Source: Pseudobdellovibrionaceae bacterium
GTDB lineage: Bacteria; Bdellovibrionota; Bdellovibrionia; Bdellovibrionales; Bdellovibrionaceae
Assembly: GCA_021731025.1 (NCBI GenBank)
Contig: JAKFYD010000021.1
Location: forward strand, 1 to 64,000
Reading direction: 5' to 3'
Length of the DNA stretch: 64,000 bases
Shown: positions 16,558 to 25,098 of the stretch, piece by piece
Numbering within the stretch: position 1 is the first letter of the stretch
Layout: each line of letters opens with the position of its first letter
Notes under the pieces: model-generated
Seen by the model: the letters and a program-made list of their open reading frames with translations, nothing else
Told to the model about the DNA's origin: nothing
Database searches by the model: none
Position numbers and translations under genes: made by a program

Positions 16558-17544
16558 ATGTTTAACGGCTTACTGGCGCTCCTTGTCGCCGTTTCTACAA
16601 TCTCTTTTTTTGGTTCGAGGAGTGGCGCTGCCACTCCTCAGAGCCAAAAATTAACTACGCCCTCTCGCTTTCCTTCTGAAGGTCAAAGTCTCAAAGAAAA
16701 ACTGCGAGCCATGACCTTGAGTAATAAATATCCAAATTCAAACGCGCTGATTTTTGATCTTCCCGTCACTTACAATAAACAAGTCAGCAAGTGGGTTGAT
16801 TACTACCAAACAAAAGGTCAACGTTGGTTTCGCGAATGGCTCGAACGGGCTTCCGCCTATATGCCCTTCATACAAAAGGAATTGAATCGCGCGAATTTAC
16901 CGACGGACTTAGCTTTTATGGTGATGATCGAAAGCGGTTTTTCACCTTACTCTGTGAGCCACGCCAACGCCGTTGGCCCTTGGCAATTTATTGAATCCAC
17001 CGGCAGTCGTTATGGTCTGACTAAAAGTTGGTGGATCGATGAAAGAAAAGATTTTGGCAAGAGCACCTTGGCTGCTATTAAATACATCAAAGATCTTCAC
17101 CAAGAATTCGGCAGCTGGTACCTGGTCGCCGCAAGTTACAACATGGGTGAAAATGGCTTGCGCAAACAAATCAAAAAACATAAAACCAAGGACTATTGGA
17201 CCCTCATCAAATTGAAAGCTTTGCCCGTGGAAACTCAGGAATACGTTCCTAAAATTTTGGCCGCGATGTTGATTTCGAAAGCCCCGAATCTGTATGGCTT
17301 TCGGGATATTTCTCGTCGTGAAGCTTTGGATTACGATGTTGTTACAGTTCCCGGTGGGCTCGAGATTGACACCCTCGCTGATCATTTAGGAATTACTCGC
17401 AAGGCTCTGAAAGATTTAAACTCAGAATTGGTTTTAGGATATGTGCCTCGACAAATTTCCCATCACCAACTGCGAGTTCCCAAAGGGGCTAGTCCCTTGA
17501 TTTCGAAATATCTTGAAGCCCGCAGTGGGAAAAATTGGGAGTAA
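16558..17544 (+). CDS. mltD: membrane-associated lytic murein transglycosylase (MltD-like)
   Basis: The 328-residue protein has a signal peptide-like N-terminus and an SLT family 1 (Slt/MltD) domain at about residues 110-240. It shows LAFMVMIESGFSPYSVSHANAVGPWQF with the catalytic Glu in IESGF, then the AASYNMGENGL block and TQEYVPKILAAMLI. It cleaves the MurNAc-GlcNAc bond of peptidoglycan. The tail (PGGLEIDTLADHLGITRKALKDLN, then VPRQISHHQLRVPKG) resembles one LysM-like wall-binding repeat. It is divergent from the flgF operon, whose FlgJ lacks a muramidase domain. The stop overlaps lysC. Confidence 0.85.
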   Translation: MFNGLLALLVAVSTISFFGSRSGAATPQSQKLTTPSRFPSEGQSLKEKLRAMTLSNKYPNSNALIFDLPVTYNKQVSKWVDYYQTKGQRWFREWLERASAYMPFIQKELNRANLPTDLAFMVMIESGFSPYSVSHANAVGPWQFIESTGSRYGLTKSWWIDERKDFGKSTLAAIKYIKDLHQEFGSWYLVAASYNMGENGLRKQIKKHKTKDYWTLIKLKALPVETQEYVPKILAAMLISKAPNLYGFRDISRREALDYDVVTVPGGLEIDTLADHLGITRKALKDLNSELVLGYVPRQISHHQLRVPKGASPLISKYLEARSGKNWE

Positions 17545-17546
17545 GC

Positions 17547-18734
17547 GTGCTGGTCCAAAAATACGGTGGCGCGACTTTATCAACTCCCGAAAAAATTAAA
17601 TCTATCGCCGAAAAAATCTCCCAGCTTTCTCGTGAAGGTCAAAAAATCATTGTTGTCGTGAGCGCCATGGGAAAAACAACGAATTCTTTGCTGGGAATGG
17701 CAGCTGCTGTTTCCGCGCAACCCGATCCCCGCGAATTAGATATGCTCTTAAGTGTGGGCGAAAGAATCAGTATGGCCTTAATGAGCATCGCACTGAATGA
17801 TCTGGGCTGTCCCGCCATCAGCTTCACGGGATCTCAAGCGGGAATCTTCACCGATCATTCCCACGTGAACGCCATGATCATTGATGTGAAAGCACATCGA
17901 GTTGCTGAATCTCTGGATAAAGGCAAAGTCGTTATTCTCGCTGGATTCCAAGGAGTCTCACCTGTCACCAAAGAAATTACGACCTTGGGTCGCGGAGGTT
18001 CTGACACCACGGCCGTAGCGATGGCCGCGGCCTTCAAAGCGGAACGCTGCGAAGTTTTAAAGGATGTCTCGAGTGTTTTCACTGCAGATCCAAGAGCTGT
18101 CGACAATCCTCGCGCCATTAAAAAATTAAATTACCACCAAATGCTCGAGATGACTTACTGGGGAACAAAGGTTCTTCACTATCGCTCGGTCGAACTGGCA
18201 CGACTGAAAAATGTTAATCTCTATGTCGGTCCCGCTCATTCATTAGAGGAAGGCACTATGATCACCGAAAAATCTGGAAATGAATTTGAAAGTTCCAAAC
18301 CCCTAGCGATCAGCACTCATTCGTGGGCCATTGAAATAAAAGCCGAAGGAAATAGCCTTGGCGCCGCCTGGGAAACAGTTCAAGCTGATCTTGGCTACAG
18401 CAAGATAAACTTCGGGCAATTGCTGCAAGCTCGTCAAACAGATTCTGGATTTAGTTTCTTAGTTACCGGTCCCGACGAATTTTTAAAATCTCTTCGCGAC
18501 AATGAAACTCATTTGAAAAAAATTAAATTAAGCTCGAATGAAAGCGCGGTGGTTACATTAACTTGCACTGGAACCACAAGCCCCGAAATTTACGCCGCTG
18601 TTTTGAAAGCTTTGAAAGAAGATAAAATATCTCCCCAATCCATTTTCACTAGCTCGATGTCCGTGATCGTGGTTGTTCCTGGGAAAGATAAAGACCAAAC
18701 AATCCGTTGCTTACACCGAATGATTCAGCCTTAA
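17547..18734 (+). CDS. lysC: aspartate kinase (monofunctional, ACT-regulated)
   Basis: I favour GTG at 17547 (reading MLVQKYGG), with GGGAG just before it; TTG at 17535 is an alternative. The product phosphorylates aspartate, the first step to lysine, threonine, methionine and diaminopimelate. The kinase domain shows VQKYGGAT, KIIVVVSAMGKTTNSLL, SVGERIS and TLGRGGSDTTAVAMAAA, then LHYRSVELA. C-terminal ACT domains span about residues 260-395. The opening motif is GGAT where most aspartokinases have GGTS, an unusual substitution. The stop overlaps the convergent 18731 gene. Confidence 0.88.
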   Translation: MLVQKYGGATLSTPEKIKSIAEKISQLSREGQKIIVVVSAMGKTTNSLLGMAAAVSAQPDPRELDMLLSVGERISMALMSIALNDLGCPAISFTGSQAGIFTDHSHVNAMIIDVKAHRVAESLDKGKVVILAGFQGVSPVTKEITTLGRGGSDTTAVAMAAAFKAERCEVLKDVSSVFTADPRAVDNPRAIKKLNYHQMLEMTYWGTKVLHYRSVELARLKNVNLYVGPAHSLEEGTMITEKSGNEFESSKPLAISTHSWAIEIKAEGNSLGAAWETVQADLGYSKINFGQLLQARQTDSGFSFLVTGPDEFLKSLRDNETHLKKIKLSSNESAVVTLTCTGTTSPEIYAAVLKALKEDKISPQSIFTSSMSVIVVVPGKDKDQTIRCLHRMIQP

Positions 18735-21037
18735 GGTCTTTGCTTTAAAGAATAACTTTTAGCTTGATAACGATTTCTTACTTTTTGCCAAATGGTTCCA
18801 CTGTTAGGACCTGTCAATCCATCAGGACCTGTTAGGCCTGACAAACCTGGCGAAAATTTATTCATTTTTCCTAGGGGTCTAAACTGATTGAAGTCCGTCG
18901 AAGAAGGATTACGGTAATATCCATTATTCCCGCCACCTGTGCCGCCCCCTGGGCGACCCAACGCGAAGCCTCCACCTTTTGAACCTGAACCCCAATTTCC
19001 ATTGTAAACTTGTTGGCTATTCCGCTCGTAACCACCGGCACCACCACCAGCGGATGAACCACCGCCTCCACCACTGCCGCCGTTAGGATTCAGAGGAGCT
19101 CCAGAACCTTTTTTTCCTCCGGGATCTTCACCAGGTGCACCCGCGCCCCCGGCTCCACCTTCACTCAGAGAAGAAAAATCCATTCCAGCTCCGCCACCAC
19201 CAGCATTTTCACCCAAGGTACCGGCCATCCCCCCCGGTAAATTTGGAACTCCAGCGCCTCCAGCAACGGCGCCAAAACCCGTAGCTCCTTGGCTAGCGCT
19301 GTTTTGGCAACGGGGATCACGAGGACTTCGCAAACAAACACAAACCATGTTCGAAGCGGCAAAAGCAGGATTGTCACAATTTTGTGCTCCAAGCCCGCCA
19401 CAACCGGGCGCCAATGGATCACGTTGGCAGATCGTTGGTTGGTTCATGGCTTTGGTATAAGCAGCACACTGCTGTGAGTTCTGAATAGACTGCATAACTC
19501 CATTCGCGTTTTGTTTTGCAGACTCAACTCGGTTGCCATAACCTTGGCATTGTTTAGTGTAATCATCCAAAGTCGCAATAGAATCCTCTAAGGCTTTAAA
19601 CCCTTTGTAAGAGGTCGGGCATTTTTCAATACTTGCCTTTGCTTTTCGACAAGAGGACACACAAGTTTCACGACTGGATTGGCACATGGTTTCGAAAGTG
19701 GTTAGAGCAGCATTCATTCCACCTGCCATGGTGACCATTCCCGAACAAGCCGCTTGAATACTGGTTTGAGAAATGGCTCGTAAACCATCCGCAGCTGTTT
19801 GCATGCTGCGAGTCCACTGACCAATACTGCCATCTTCAGGATCACAATTTCTTTCAGCCGGAGCAAATTCATTTTGACATTGATAAGCAGCTTCTTCAGC
19901 AGCATGGCAGTATTGTTTTTCTTTCTCGGTCAGTGGCTCGGGGTTTTCGGGATTGTTTTCTTGAGGTTTTTCCTGAGCGACATTTTCTGGCTCTTCAACT
20001 TTATAAGGATTTCCCGCAGAATCAACTCCGGGATCTCCCGAACAGCAGATATTATAAGAAGATGTTTGAGTCATGTCGCACGTAACACCTTTATTCCCCT
20101 TGCTATTCCAAGCACTGTTCCACTGACTTACTTCAGAGATACTATTAAATGAAAAGCTAAAATTCGTGCCACAGGCTGATCCGTTCTGTTCTTGAGCTTG
20201 CTGAACTGGAACTTGTTGAACCGGTTGGAGACTATTGTTGATGACCTGATTATTTGGATCGGTAACTGTCTCCTGAGTTTGAACAATCTCTTCTTGCGGT
20301 TGTTGAACTACAGGTGTTGGTCGTGTCACTACAGCAGGTTGTTCACCCGCTGTAGATTTGGGCTTGGCTCCTTCAATAACATTAACAGGGTTTTTCGTTA
20401 CGATTTGCACGGGCTCTTTGGTGATTACCTGAACGGGTACCTTGGTTACAACTTTGGGATTAGGCCTAACTTTCGCACCACCACAAGTTTCATGCCCAGG
20501 ATTTTCACTGCAGAAATCCAAAAATTTTCCAACTTCGGCATCTGGAAGCTTCCCATTCACTAACGAAGTTGTCTTACCATCAGCTGGAGGTGCGGGTGAT
20601 TTAGATTTCGCTGCGTTTACAGCTTCCGGCTTTGGAGGCGGAACAAAAGTTGGGGCTGCCGCTGGAGATCGCTTCTTATTTTGTGAAGTTGAAGCCTTTG
20701 GAACTGTCAGATGTCCTTTGCTTGGTTGAGGCTGCATCGCCGCTGTGGCCGCGAAGGGAGCTTGCGAAATCGGAGCGTTTTGCTTGGGCTTTCCCCCGCC
20801 AGGAAGTTGAAGTGGAACTGGATTAGATACGGAAGATGATGGTCCTTTAGCATTTACTAAATCTGGGTTAATCGAAGGCGCAGGAGCCTTGCTGCTTGAA
20901 CTTCCACAAAGGCTTACCTTAGGATCACAATTGCCACGCATGTTTTGCATTGGTTGTTTTGGATTTTTCGCGAATGAAAAATTTGAAAAAACAAAAGTAA
21001 GTACGAGGATAAAAAAGCCAAGTATTTTTAAAATCAT
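18731..21037 (-). CDS. large exported Pro/Cys/Gly-rich protein with collagen-like tail, unknown function
   Basis: Start at ATG 21037, preceded by GGGGGA. The ~768-residue product has a signal peptide (MILKILGFFILVLTFVFSNF), then four zones. There is a Pro/Ala/Lys-rich stretch with a tandem KVPVQVITKEPVQIVTKNPV repeat. A cysteine-rich helical domain follows (about 20 Cys, e.g. MCQSSRETCVSSCRKA, CAAYT, CVCLRS). Next comes a long Gly/Ser/Asn low-complexity stretch (e.g. GGSGGGGGSSAGGGAGGY). The end is a collagen-like GLSGLTGPDGLTGPNSG followed by a basic C-terminus, WQKVRNRYQAKSYSLKQRP. It is probably a cell-surface or periplasmic structural protein; no family recognised. Confidence 0.7.
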   Translation of the reverse strand: MILKILGFFILVLTFVFSNFSFAKNPKQPMQNMRGNCDPKVSLCGSSSSKAPAPSINPDLVNAKGPSSSVSNPVPLQLPGGGKPKQNAPISQAPFAATAAMQPQPSKGHLTVPKASTSQNKKRSPAAAPTFVPPPKPEAVNAAKSKSPAPPADGKTTSLVNGKLPDAEVGKFLDFCSENPGHETCGGAKVRPNPKVVTKVPVQVITKEPVQIVTKNPVNVIEGAKPKSTAGEQPAVVTRPTPVVQQPQEEIVQTQETVTDPNNQVINNSLQPVQQVPVQQAQEQNGSACGTNFSFSFNSISEVSQWNSAWNSKGNKGVTCDMTQTSSYNICCSGDPGVDSAGNPYKVEEPENVAQEKPQENNPENPEPLTEKEKQYCHAAEEAAYQCQNEFAPAERNCDPEDGSIGQWTRSMQTAADGLRAISQTSIQAACSGMVTMAGGMNAALTTFETMCQSSRETCVSSCRKAKASIEKCPTSYKGFKALEDSIATLDDYTKQCQGYGNRVESAKQNANGVMQSIQNSQQCAAYTKAMNQPTICQRDPLAPGCGGLGAQNCDNPAFAASNMVCVCLRSPRDPRCQNSASQGATGFGAVAGGAGVPNLPGGMAGTLGENAGGGGAGMDFSSLSEGGAGGAGAPGEDPGGKKGSGAPLNPNGGSGGGGGSSAGGGAGGYERNSQQVYNGNWGSGSKGGGFALGRPGGGTGGGNNGYYRNPSSTDFNQFRPLGKMNKFSPGLSGLTGPDGLTGPNSGTIWQKVRNRYQAKSYSLKQRP

Positions 21038-21133
21038 CCATCCCCCAGTCTCACAGTTTATCGTCATTTTCTGAAGAACTCTTGATTTTCAGAGACAAAT
21101 CTCAATTTGAGACAATATTTTCGTCGAGGAGAA

Positions 21134-21167
21134 TAAAAAAAAGGGGCTACCTTCTTCGGTAGCCCCT
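21134..21167 (-). terminator. intrinsic terminator of recA
   Basis: A perfect 10-bp stem, AGGGGCTACC (21142-21151) with GGTAGCCCCT (21158-21167) and a 6-base loop, is followed on the minus strand by a run of T (plus-strand A's at 21135-21142). It lies 25 bases after the recA stop. Confidence 0.92.
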
Positions 21168-21192
21168 AACTTAGAACCTATGTAACTGACCT

Positions 21193-22374
21193 TTAGTGCT
21201 TAGAAACAGTCGACTTTTTCTTAGCGTCTTTTTCTTTCGCATCTTTTGCGGCCTTTGAAGCTTTTCCATCGTCTGGTCCAGCTTCTATAGCGACAAGCTC
21301 TTCAGCTCCGTCAGCTCCTGACGAACCTTCCGCTGTCATCAGTAATTTACCGATGCCATTGGCTGCCAAGATTTGCGCACGCAAATCTTTTTTCAGTTGA
21401 GGATGTTCTTTCAGAAAGTTTTTCGCTTGGTCGCGACCTTGACCCATACGTTCACCTTTGTGGCTGAACCATGCACCTGATTTTTCAACCATGTTTGCGG
21501 TCACGGCTAAATCCAAGATATCACCTTCTTCAGAAATTCCTTCACCAAACATCAGATCAAATTCCACTTTGGTAAACGGCGGAGCCATTTTATTTTTCAC
21601 AACTTTAACAGCTGTGCGATTTCCAATGACGTCCTCACCATTTTTCAGTGCACCAATACGACGTACATCCAAACGAACTGATGAGTAGAATTTCAGAGCA
21701 TTACCACCCGTGGTGGTCTCTGGATTTCCAAACATCACTCCGATTTTCATACGGATTTGATTGATGAAGATCACTAAAGTTTGTGAACGGTTGATCGCCG
21801 CAGTTAATTTTCGCAGAGCTTGTGACATCAAACGAGCTTGTAAACCCATGTGACTGTCACCCATCTCTCCTTCAATTTCCGCGCGAGGCACAAGGGCCGC
21901 GACCGAATCGACGATAAGCACGTCGATGGCTCCAGAGCGCACCAAAGTTTCGGTGATCTCTAAAGCTTGTTCACCCGTATCTGGTTGTGAAATTAAAAGA
22001 TCTTCGGTGTTCACACCCAATTTACGAGCATAAGTAATGTCTAATGCATGTTCTGCATCGACGAAAGCGACGACGCCGCCTTTTTTCTGGGCTTGCGCAA
22101 TCACTGACAAAGCCAGTGTTGTTTTACCCGAAGACTCTGGGCCATAAATTTCAACGATTCTTCCTTTAGGAAGTCCGCCGATGCCCAAAGCGATATCCAA
22201 GCTCAAAGCTCCCGTGCTGATGGTTTCAACATCTCTGACTAAGCTTTCGTTGGCGCCCAAGCGCATGATCGAACCTTTGCCAAATTGTTTCTCGATCGTG
22301 GACACTGCCAGATCAAGAGCTTTTGATTTTTCAGCCATCCCTTTGGAGTCTGTGCTGGTATTTGCATTTGCCAT
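21193..22374 (-). CDS. recA: recombinase RecA
   Basis: The 393-residue product is RecA: Walker [10 protein letters not shown], Walker [35 protein letters not shown], the L1/L2 DNA-binding loops ([38 protein letters not shown]). It forms filaments on single-stranded DNA and stimulates LexA-type self-cleavage and recombination. The C-terminal tail is unusual: where E. coli RecA is acidic, this one ends in a Lys-rich stretch ([20 protein letters not shown]). GAGG precedes the ATG. No SOS box could be recognised in the 71-base upstream gap. Confidence 0.98.
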   Translation of the reverse strand: MANANTSTDSKGMAEKSKALDLAVSTIEKQFGKGSIMRLGANESLVRDVETISTGALSLDIALGIGGLPKGRIVEIYGPESSGKTTLALSVIAQAQKKGGVVAFVDAEHALDITYARKLGVNTEDLLISQPDTGEQALEITETLVRSGAIDVLIVDSVAALVPRAEIEGEMGDSHMGLQARLMSQALRKLTAAINRSQTLVIFINQIRMKIGVMFGNPETTTGGNALKFYSSVRLDVRRIGALKNGEDVIGNRTAVKVVKNKMAPPFTKVEFDLMFGEGISEEGDILDLAVTANMVEKSGAWFSHKGERMGQGRDQAKNFLKEHPQLKKDLRAQILAANGIGKLLMTAEGSSGADGAEELVAIEAGPDDGKASKAAKDAKEKDAKKKSTVSKH

Positions 22375-22445
22375 TTTTACCTCTTTGTTTGTTGTTTTTG
22401 TTCGTCTTTTCCAAATTTATTTGAGCGAGCGCAAAGGCCACTCAC

Positions 22446-22928
22446 TTATTTTGCACTTACACTCTGAATTAAAAATTCCATCGCAAAATTCACGGCGTGG
22501 TTTTGGATTTCCACTCGCGAACCCGGAAAAAATTTTTTTTCCGCAGCTTCAAAATCTGGTCCACTGACGGCGAACCACACTGTTCCTACAGGCTTATCAG
22601 GTCTTCCTCCAGTCGGACCTGCTACTCCCGTAATTGCTACGGACCAATCAGAATGTAAGCTTCGGCGCGCTCCTTGCGCCATTTGGCGAGCGACAATTTC
22701 GCTCACGGCACCCTCACTCAGAAGAGTGTCTCGACGAACCCCCAGAAGATCCTCTTTCGCTTGATTCGAGTAACTGACGACAGAACCTAAAAAGAGCTCA
22801 GATACTCCCGGTTTCTCTGTCACAACAGCAGAAAGCTTCCCTCCAGTACAACTTTCCGCAAAACTCAAAGTGAGTTTTCTCGAACGAAAGATTTCGATGA
22901 GTTGATCTAAGGTTGTTGGATTTTTCAT
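22446..22928 (-). CDS. pncC: nicotinamide-nucleotide amidase (CinA C-terminal domain, PncC)
   Basis: I start at ATG 22928, just after the pgpA stop (22931-22933). The ~160-residue product has the CinA-C motif LTLSFAESCTGGKLSAVVTEKPGVSELFLGSVVSYSN, then SDWSVAITGVAGPTGG, the classic AESCTGG and GVAGPTG blocks. It deamidates NMN to nicotinate mononucleotide in NAD recycling. It lacks the N-terminal MoCF-like domain of full-length CinA, as do many proteobacterial stand-alone versions. Placement next to recA is common. Confidence 0.92.
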   Translation of the reverse strand: MKNPTTLDQLIEIFRSRKLTLSFAESCTGGKLSAVVTEKPGVSELFLGSVVSYSNQAKEDLLGVRRDTLLSEGAVSEIVARQMAQGARRSLHSDWSVAITGVAGPTGGRPDKPVGTVWFAVSGPDFEAAEKKFFPGSRVEIQNHAVNFAMEFLIQSVSAK

Positions 22929-22930
22929 TT

Positions 22931-23425
22931 TTAAAATCCCGCGATGACGACTTGGGAACCCAGCCAACTTGTTTTGGTGTAAATCACCTGCAAAACAATA
23001 TTCGCTATAATTCCTGCGGCAACATCATCAGCCACAACCCCTAGGCCTCCTCGAACCTTCTTATCTATATATCCTACGGGGAAAGGCTTAAGGATGTCCA
23101 GAAAACGAAACAGAAAAAAACCTGCGACATAACTTTGCCAGGTTATGGGAAGCCACGTCATAGTGATCATAAATCCCAGCACTTCATCGATCACAATTTC
23201 CTTGGAATCGTGAACTCCCTTTTCCTTTTCATACGTTTCCGCTGCGACAATCGCGACGGGAAGCATCAAAAGTGTCATTCCCATAGCTAAAAACGGACTT
23301 AAAAAGTTGAGTAAAAGCACAAAAGGAATTGCTGCTATCGTCCCCCAAGTCCCCGGAGCTTTGGCCATCTTTCCGACGCCAAAAAAAGTAGCAAAATGAA
23401 TTAAAAACAAACAAAGCGAGTTCAT
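22931..23425 (-). CDS. pgpA: phosphatidylglycerophosphatase A
   Basis: The 164-residue membrane protein has GVGKMAKAPGTWGTIAAIPF near the start, then DSKEIVIDEVLGFMITM and RFLDILKPFPVGYIDKKVRGGLGVVADDVAAGIIAN. These are the diagnostic PgpA blocks, with acidic metal-binding residues. It removes the 3-phosphate from phosphatidylglycerophosphate to yield phosphatidylglycerol in the inner membrane. Four hydrophobic segments are visible. It overlaps the upstream DUF4442 gene by four bases and is followed immediately by pncC, so the three are one unit. Confidence 0.93.
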   Translation of the reverse strand: MNSLCLFLIHFATFFGVGKMAKAPGTWGTIAAIPFVLLLNFLSPFLAMGMTLLMLPVAIVAAETYEKEKGVHDSKEIVIDEVLGFMITMTWLPITWQSYVAGFFLFRFLDILKPFPVGYIDKKVRGGLGVVADDVAAGIIANIVLQVIYTKTSWLGSQVVIAGF

Positions 23426-23904
23426 ATTTTTTTCACTGACAAAGTCAGCCCATAACTCATGATTTTTTCTTCCTCGGAGATCCGCGCAGGATCTTTTCCC
23501 TTTTCCACGGCAAAGCCTTCAAATCGTCCTTCAACCCTTTGTCCACTTTGAGCGGCTTCCGCAATTAAGGCTTCAACCCCTTTAATATTTAAAAAACAAA
23601 AATCAATATCCGTCTGAGCCCGTCGGTGAAAACGACAATCGAAATCTTTAAAAATAAAATTCACTGGTGCCTTTTGAATCTGAATTTTTTCAAAGACTTT
23701 AACTCCAATCGAAAGTTCTGCTCCCATGGCTAAGGCCCCAAAATACATCGAGCCCAAATGATTGCGAGTCACGTAATTGAGCTTAACACGCACGATGCTT
23801 CGCAATTCAGTCAACTCAATCACCCGAGGCTTCATAAATCCAAGAAGTGGAATCTTTAAGAGCGTCGCAATCTGCAGAATAGCGTTGAGTTTGAAATTTT
23901 TCAC
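23422..23904 (-). CDS. DUF4442/PaaI-like hotdog-fold protein
   Basis: The 160-residue protein matches DUF4442 hotdog proteins: ELRSIVRVKLNYVTRNHLGSMYFGALAMGAELSIGVKVFEKI with the conserved N-H-x-G/S-x-M-x-F-G-A-L core, then PVNFIFKDFDCRFHRRAQTD. Hotdog enzymes of this type are often acyl-CoA thioesterases; the substrate is not known. The overlap with pgpA suggests a link to lipid metabolism, which is inference. Confidence 0.75.
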   Translation of the reverse strand: MKNFKLNAILQIATLLKIPLLGFMKPRVIELTELRSIVRVKLNYVTRNHLGSMYFGALAMGAELSIGVKVFEKIQIQKAPVNFIFKDFDCRFHRRAQTDIDFCFLNIKGVEALIAEAAQSGQRVEGRFEGFAVEKGKDPARISEEEKIMSYGLTLSVKKI

Positions 23905-23939
23905 AAATTCATACTAATACTTTTGCACAAAATAGAAAG

Positions 23940-24446
23940 TCATTTATTTTTCCTCAGCGACCAACCCTGCTTTTTCCGAAACTTCGCATCCCTCAAATAC
24001 CGAGTGGCAATAAACAACAAGGCATGGCTTCTTCTGCGCTGATCGCACTTTTTCAACCAAGGATGTGCCAGCGCAGCTGGTAGTAATCTTTCCCATATTA
24101 GCGTTGAAATCAATTTTTGGCTCTTAGGTCGTATTGCATAAACCAATTCACAATCCATAACCTCTGCAACCTTGGCTAAAGTAGCAAGAGTAATTGTCCC
24201 ACTGGCTTCGTTTTCCTCATATTGATTATAAGTAGAATGACTGACTCCAAGCTTTTTCGCTATGGCCACGGCAGAAAGTAAAAGACCAGTGCGGGTCTGT
24301 TTTAACCAATCGCCTTGGCTAAGCTTCCAAGGTTTAATTTCGTTAGATAAAAACGGCTTTAATCGATGATCATGATCAGCTCTTTCCGATTTTATAACCC
24401 ACAACTTAAAAGACCTACTTAGCTCACTTTCGGTCAACACATCCAT
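23940..24446 (-). CDS. XRE-family regulator, similar to 'mobile mystery protein A'
   Basis: The 168-residue protein has a helix-turn-helix at about residues 52-105 (TRTGLLLSAVAIAKKLGVSHSTYNQYEENEASGTITLATLAKVAEVMDCELVYAI). The phrase SGTITLATL-x-K-x-AE-x-MDCELVYA-x-RP is characteristic of the family annotated as mobile mystery protein A, which normally accompanies a Fic-domain protein B. No Fic gene is adjacent; neighbours are DUF4442 and, divergently, recX. The C-terminus is strongly basic (LRDAKFRKKQGWSLRKNK). It is either a solitary antitoxin-like regulator or a domesticated one. Assignment is from pattern memory. Confidence 0.65.
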   Translation of the reverse strand: MDVLTESELSRSFKLWVIKSERADHDHRLKPFLSNEIKPWKLSQGDWLKQTRTGLLLSAVAIAKKLGVSHSTYNQYEENEASGTITLATLAKVAEVMDCELVYAIRPKSQKLISTLIWERLLPAALAHPWLKKCDQRRRSHALLFIATRYLRDAKFRKKQGWSLRKNK

Positions 24447-24516
24447 CTCTTCCCCTTTGATATGAGTCCTCCAAAGGACTGACGGTTATAACCTGCAATT
24501 CTTGTGAGGAGGTAAA

Positions 24517-24627
24517 ATGCGCCTACAAACCTCCGGGTCCTCGAGAGGGCTTGACTGTCGAATACGGCCCAACAAATATGGATTATGGTTTCTTCGAAGC
24601 AATCGCCCCCTGCGGCTGAAAAAGTAA
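24517..24627 (+). CDS. possible 36-residue leader peptide overlapping recX start
   Basis: A strong GAGGAGGT ribosome site (about 24506-24513) precedes ATG 24517, which opens a 36-codon frame ending TAA at 24625-24627. It overlaps the first 43 bases of recX in another frame. The peptide is Arg/Leu-rich (MRLQTSGSSRGL to RPLRLKK) and has no known relatives to my knowledge. The recX ATG itself has only a weak site, so this small frame may couple or attenuate recX translation. It could also be coincidental. Confidence 0.35.
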   Translation: MRLQTSGSSRGLDCRIRPNKYGLWFLRSNRPLRLKK

Positions 24628-25046
24628 TTATGGATTTGCTGGCCCGTCGCGATCATTCTGAAAAAGAACTGCGGGAAAAGTTGATGAGGCGTAAGTTCGC
24701 AGACGAACAAATTGAGCAAGCCTTAGCCTATGCGCATGAACGCCGTTGGCTTGGAGATAGCACTCGCCTGGCCCAAACTTTAGCGGATAACCTTCACCGT
24801 CGGGGAAAAGGCATTAAGAGTATTAATCACGAGCTTTCTCGAAAAGGCCTTCCGCAAGTGTCGATCGACAAAGATCTTGAATATGAAAAGGCCTTTGCCC
24901 AAGCCCAGAGAAAACAGAAAACTAAGAAGTTTGCTGATCTGAAAGACCCCAAAGTTCGCGCTGGCCTGGCGCGATTCCTTCAAACTCGGGGATTTTCCAC
25001 AGAAATCATTCGCAAAGTCCTGCAAGAGCTGCGAGTTGCAACTTGA
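24585..25046 (+). CDS. recX: RecA regulator RecX
   Basis: The 153-residue helical protein shows RecX three-helix repeats: AEKVIMDLLARRDHSEKELREKLMRRKFADEQIEQALAYAHERRWLGD, then RRGKGIKSINHELSRKGLP. RecX binds the RecA filament groove and limits its growth or activity. It is not next to recA (2.2 kb away, opposite strand) but directly upstream of alaS, a frequent recX-alaS pairing in bacteria. The start at 24585 lacks a strong ribosome site; see the overlapping small frame at 24517. Confidence 0.85.
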   Translation: MVSSKQSPPAAEKVIMDLLARRDHSEKELREKLMRRKFADEQIEQALAYAHERRWLGDSTRLAQTLADNLHRRGKGIKSINHELSRKGLPQVSIDKDLEYEKAFAQAQRKQKTKKFADLKDPKVRAGLARFLQTRGFSTEIIRKVLQELRVAT

Positions 25047-25098
25047 TCCTTTTCCCTGAAAACTGATAGTCTCAGACCACCTAAAAAGGATTATGAGT

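Noticed and set aside
22375-22445. search for an SOS/LexA box upstream of recA
   Set aside because: No inverted repeat resembling known LexA sites could be read with confidence.
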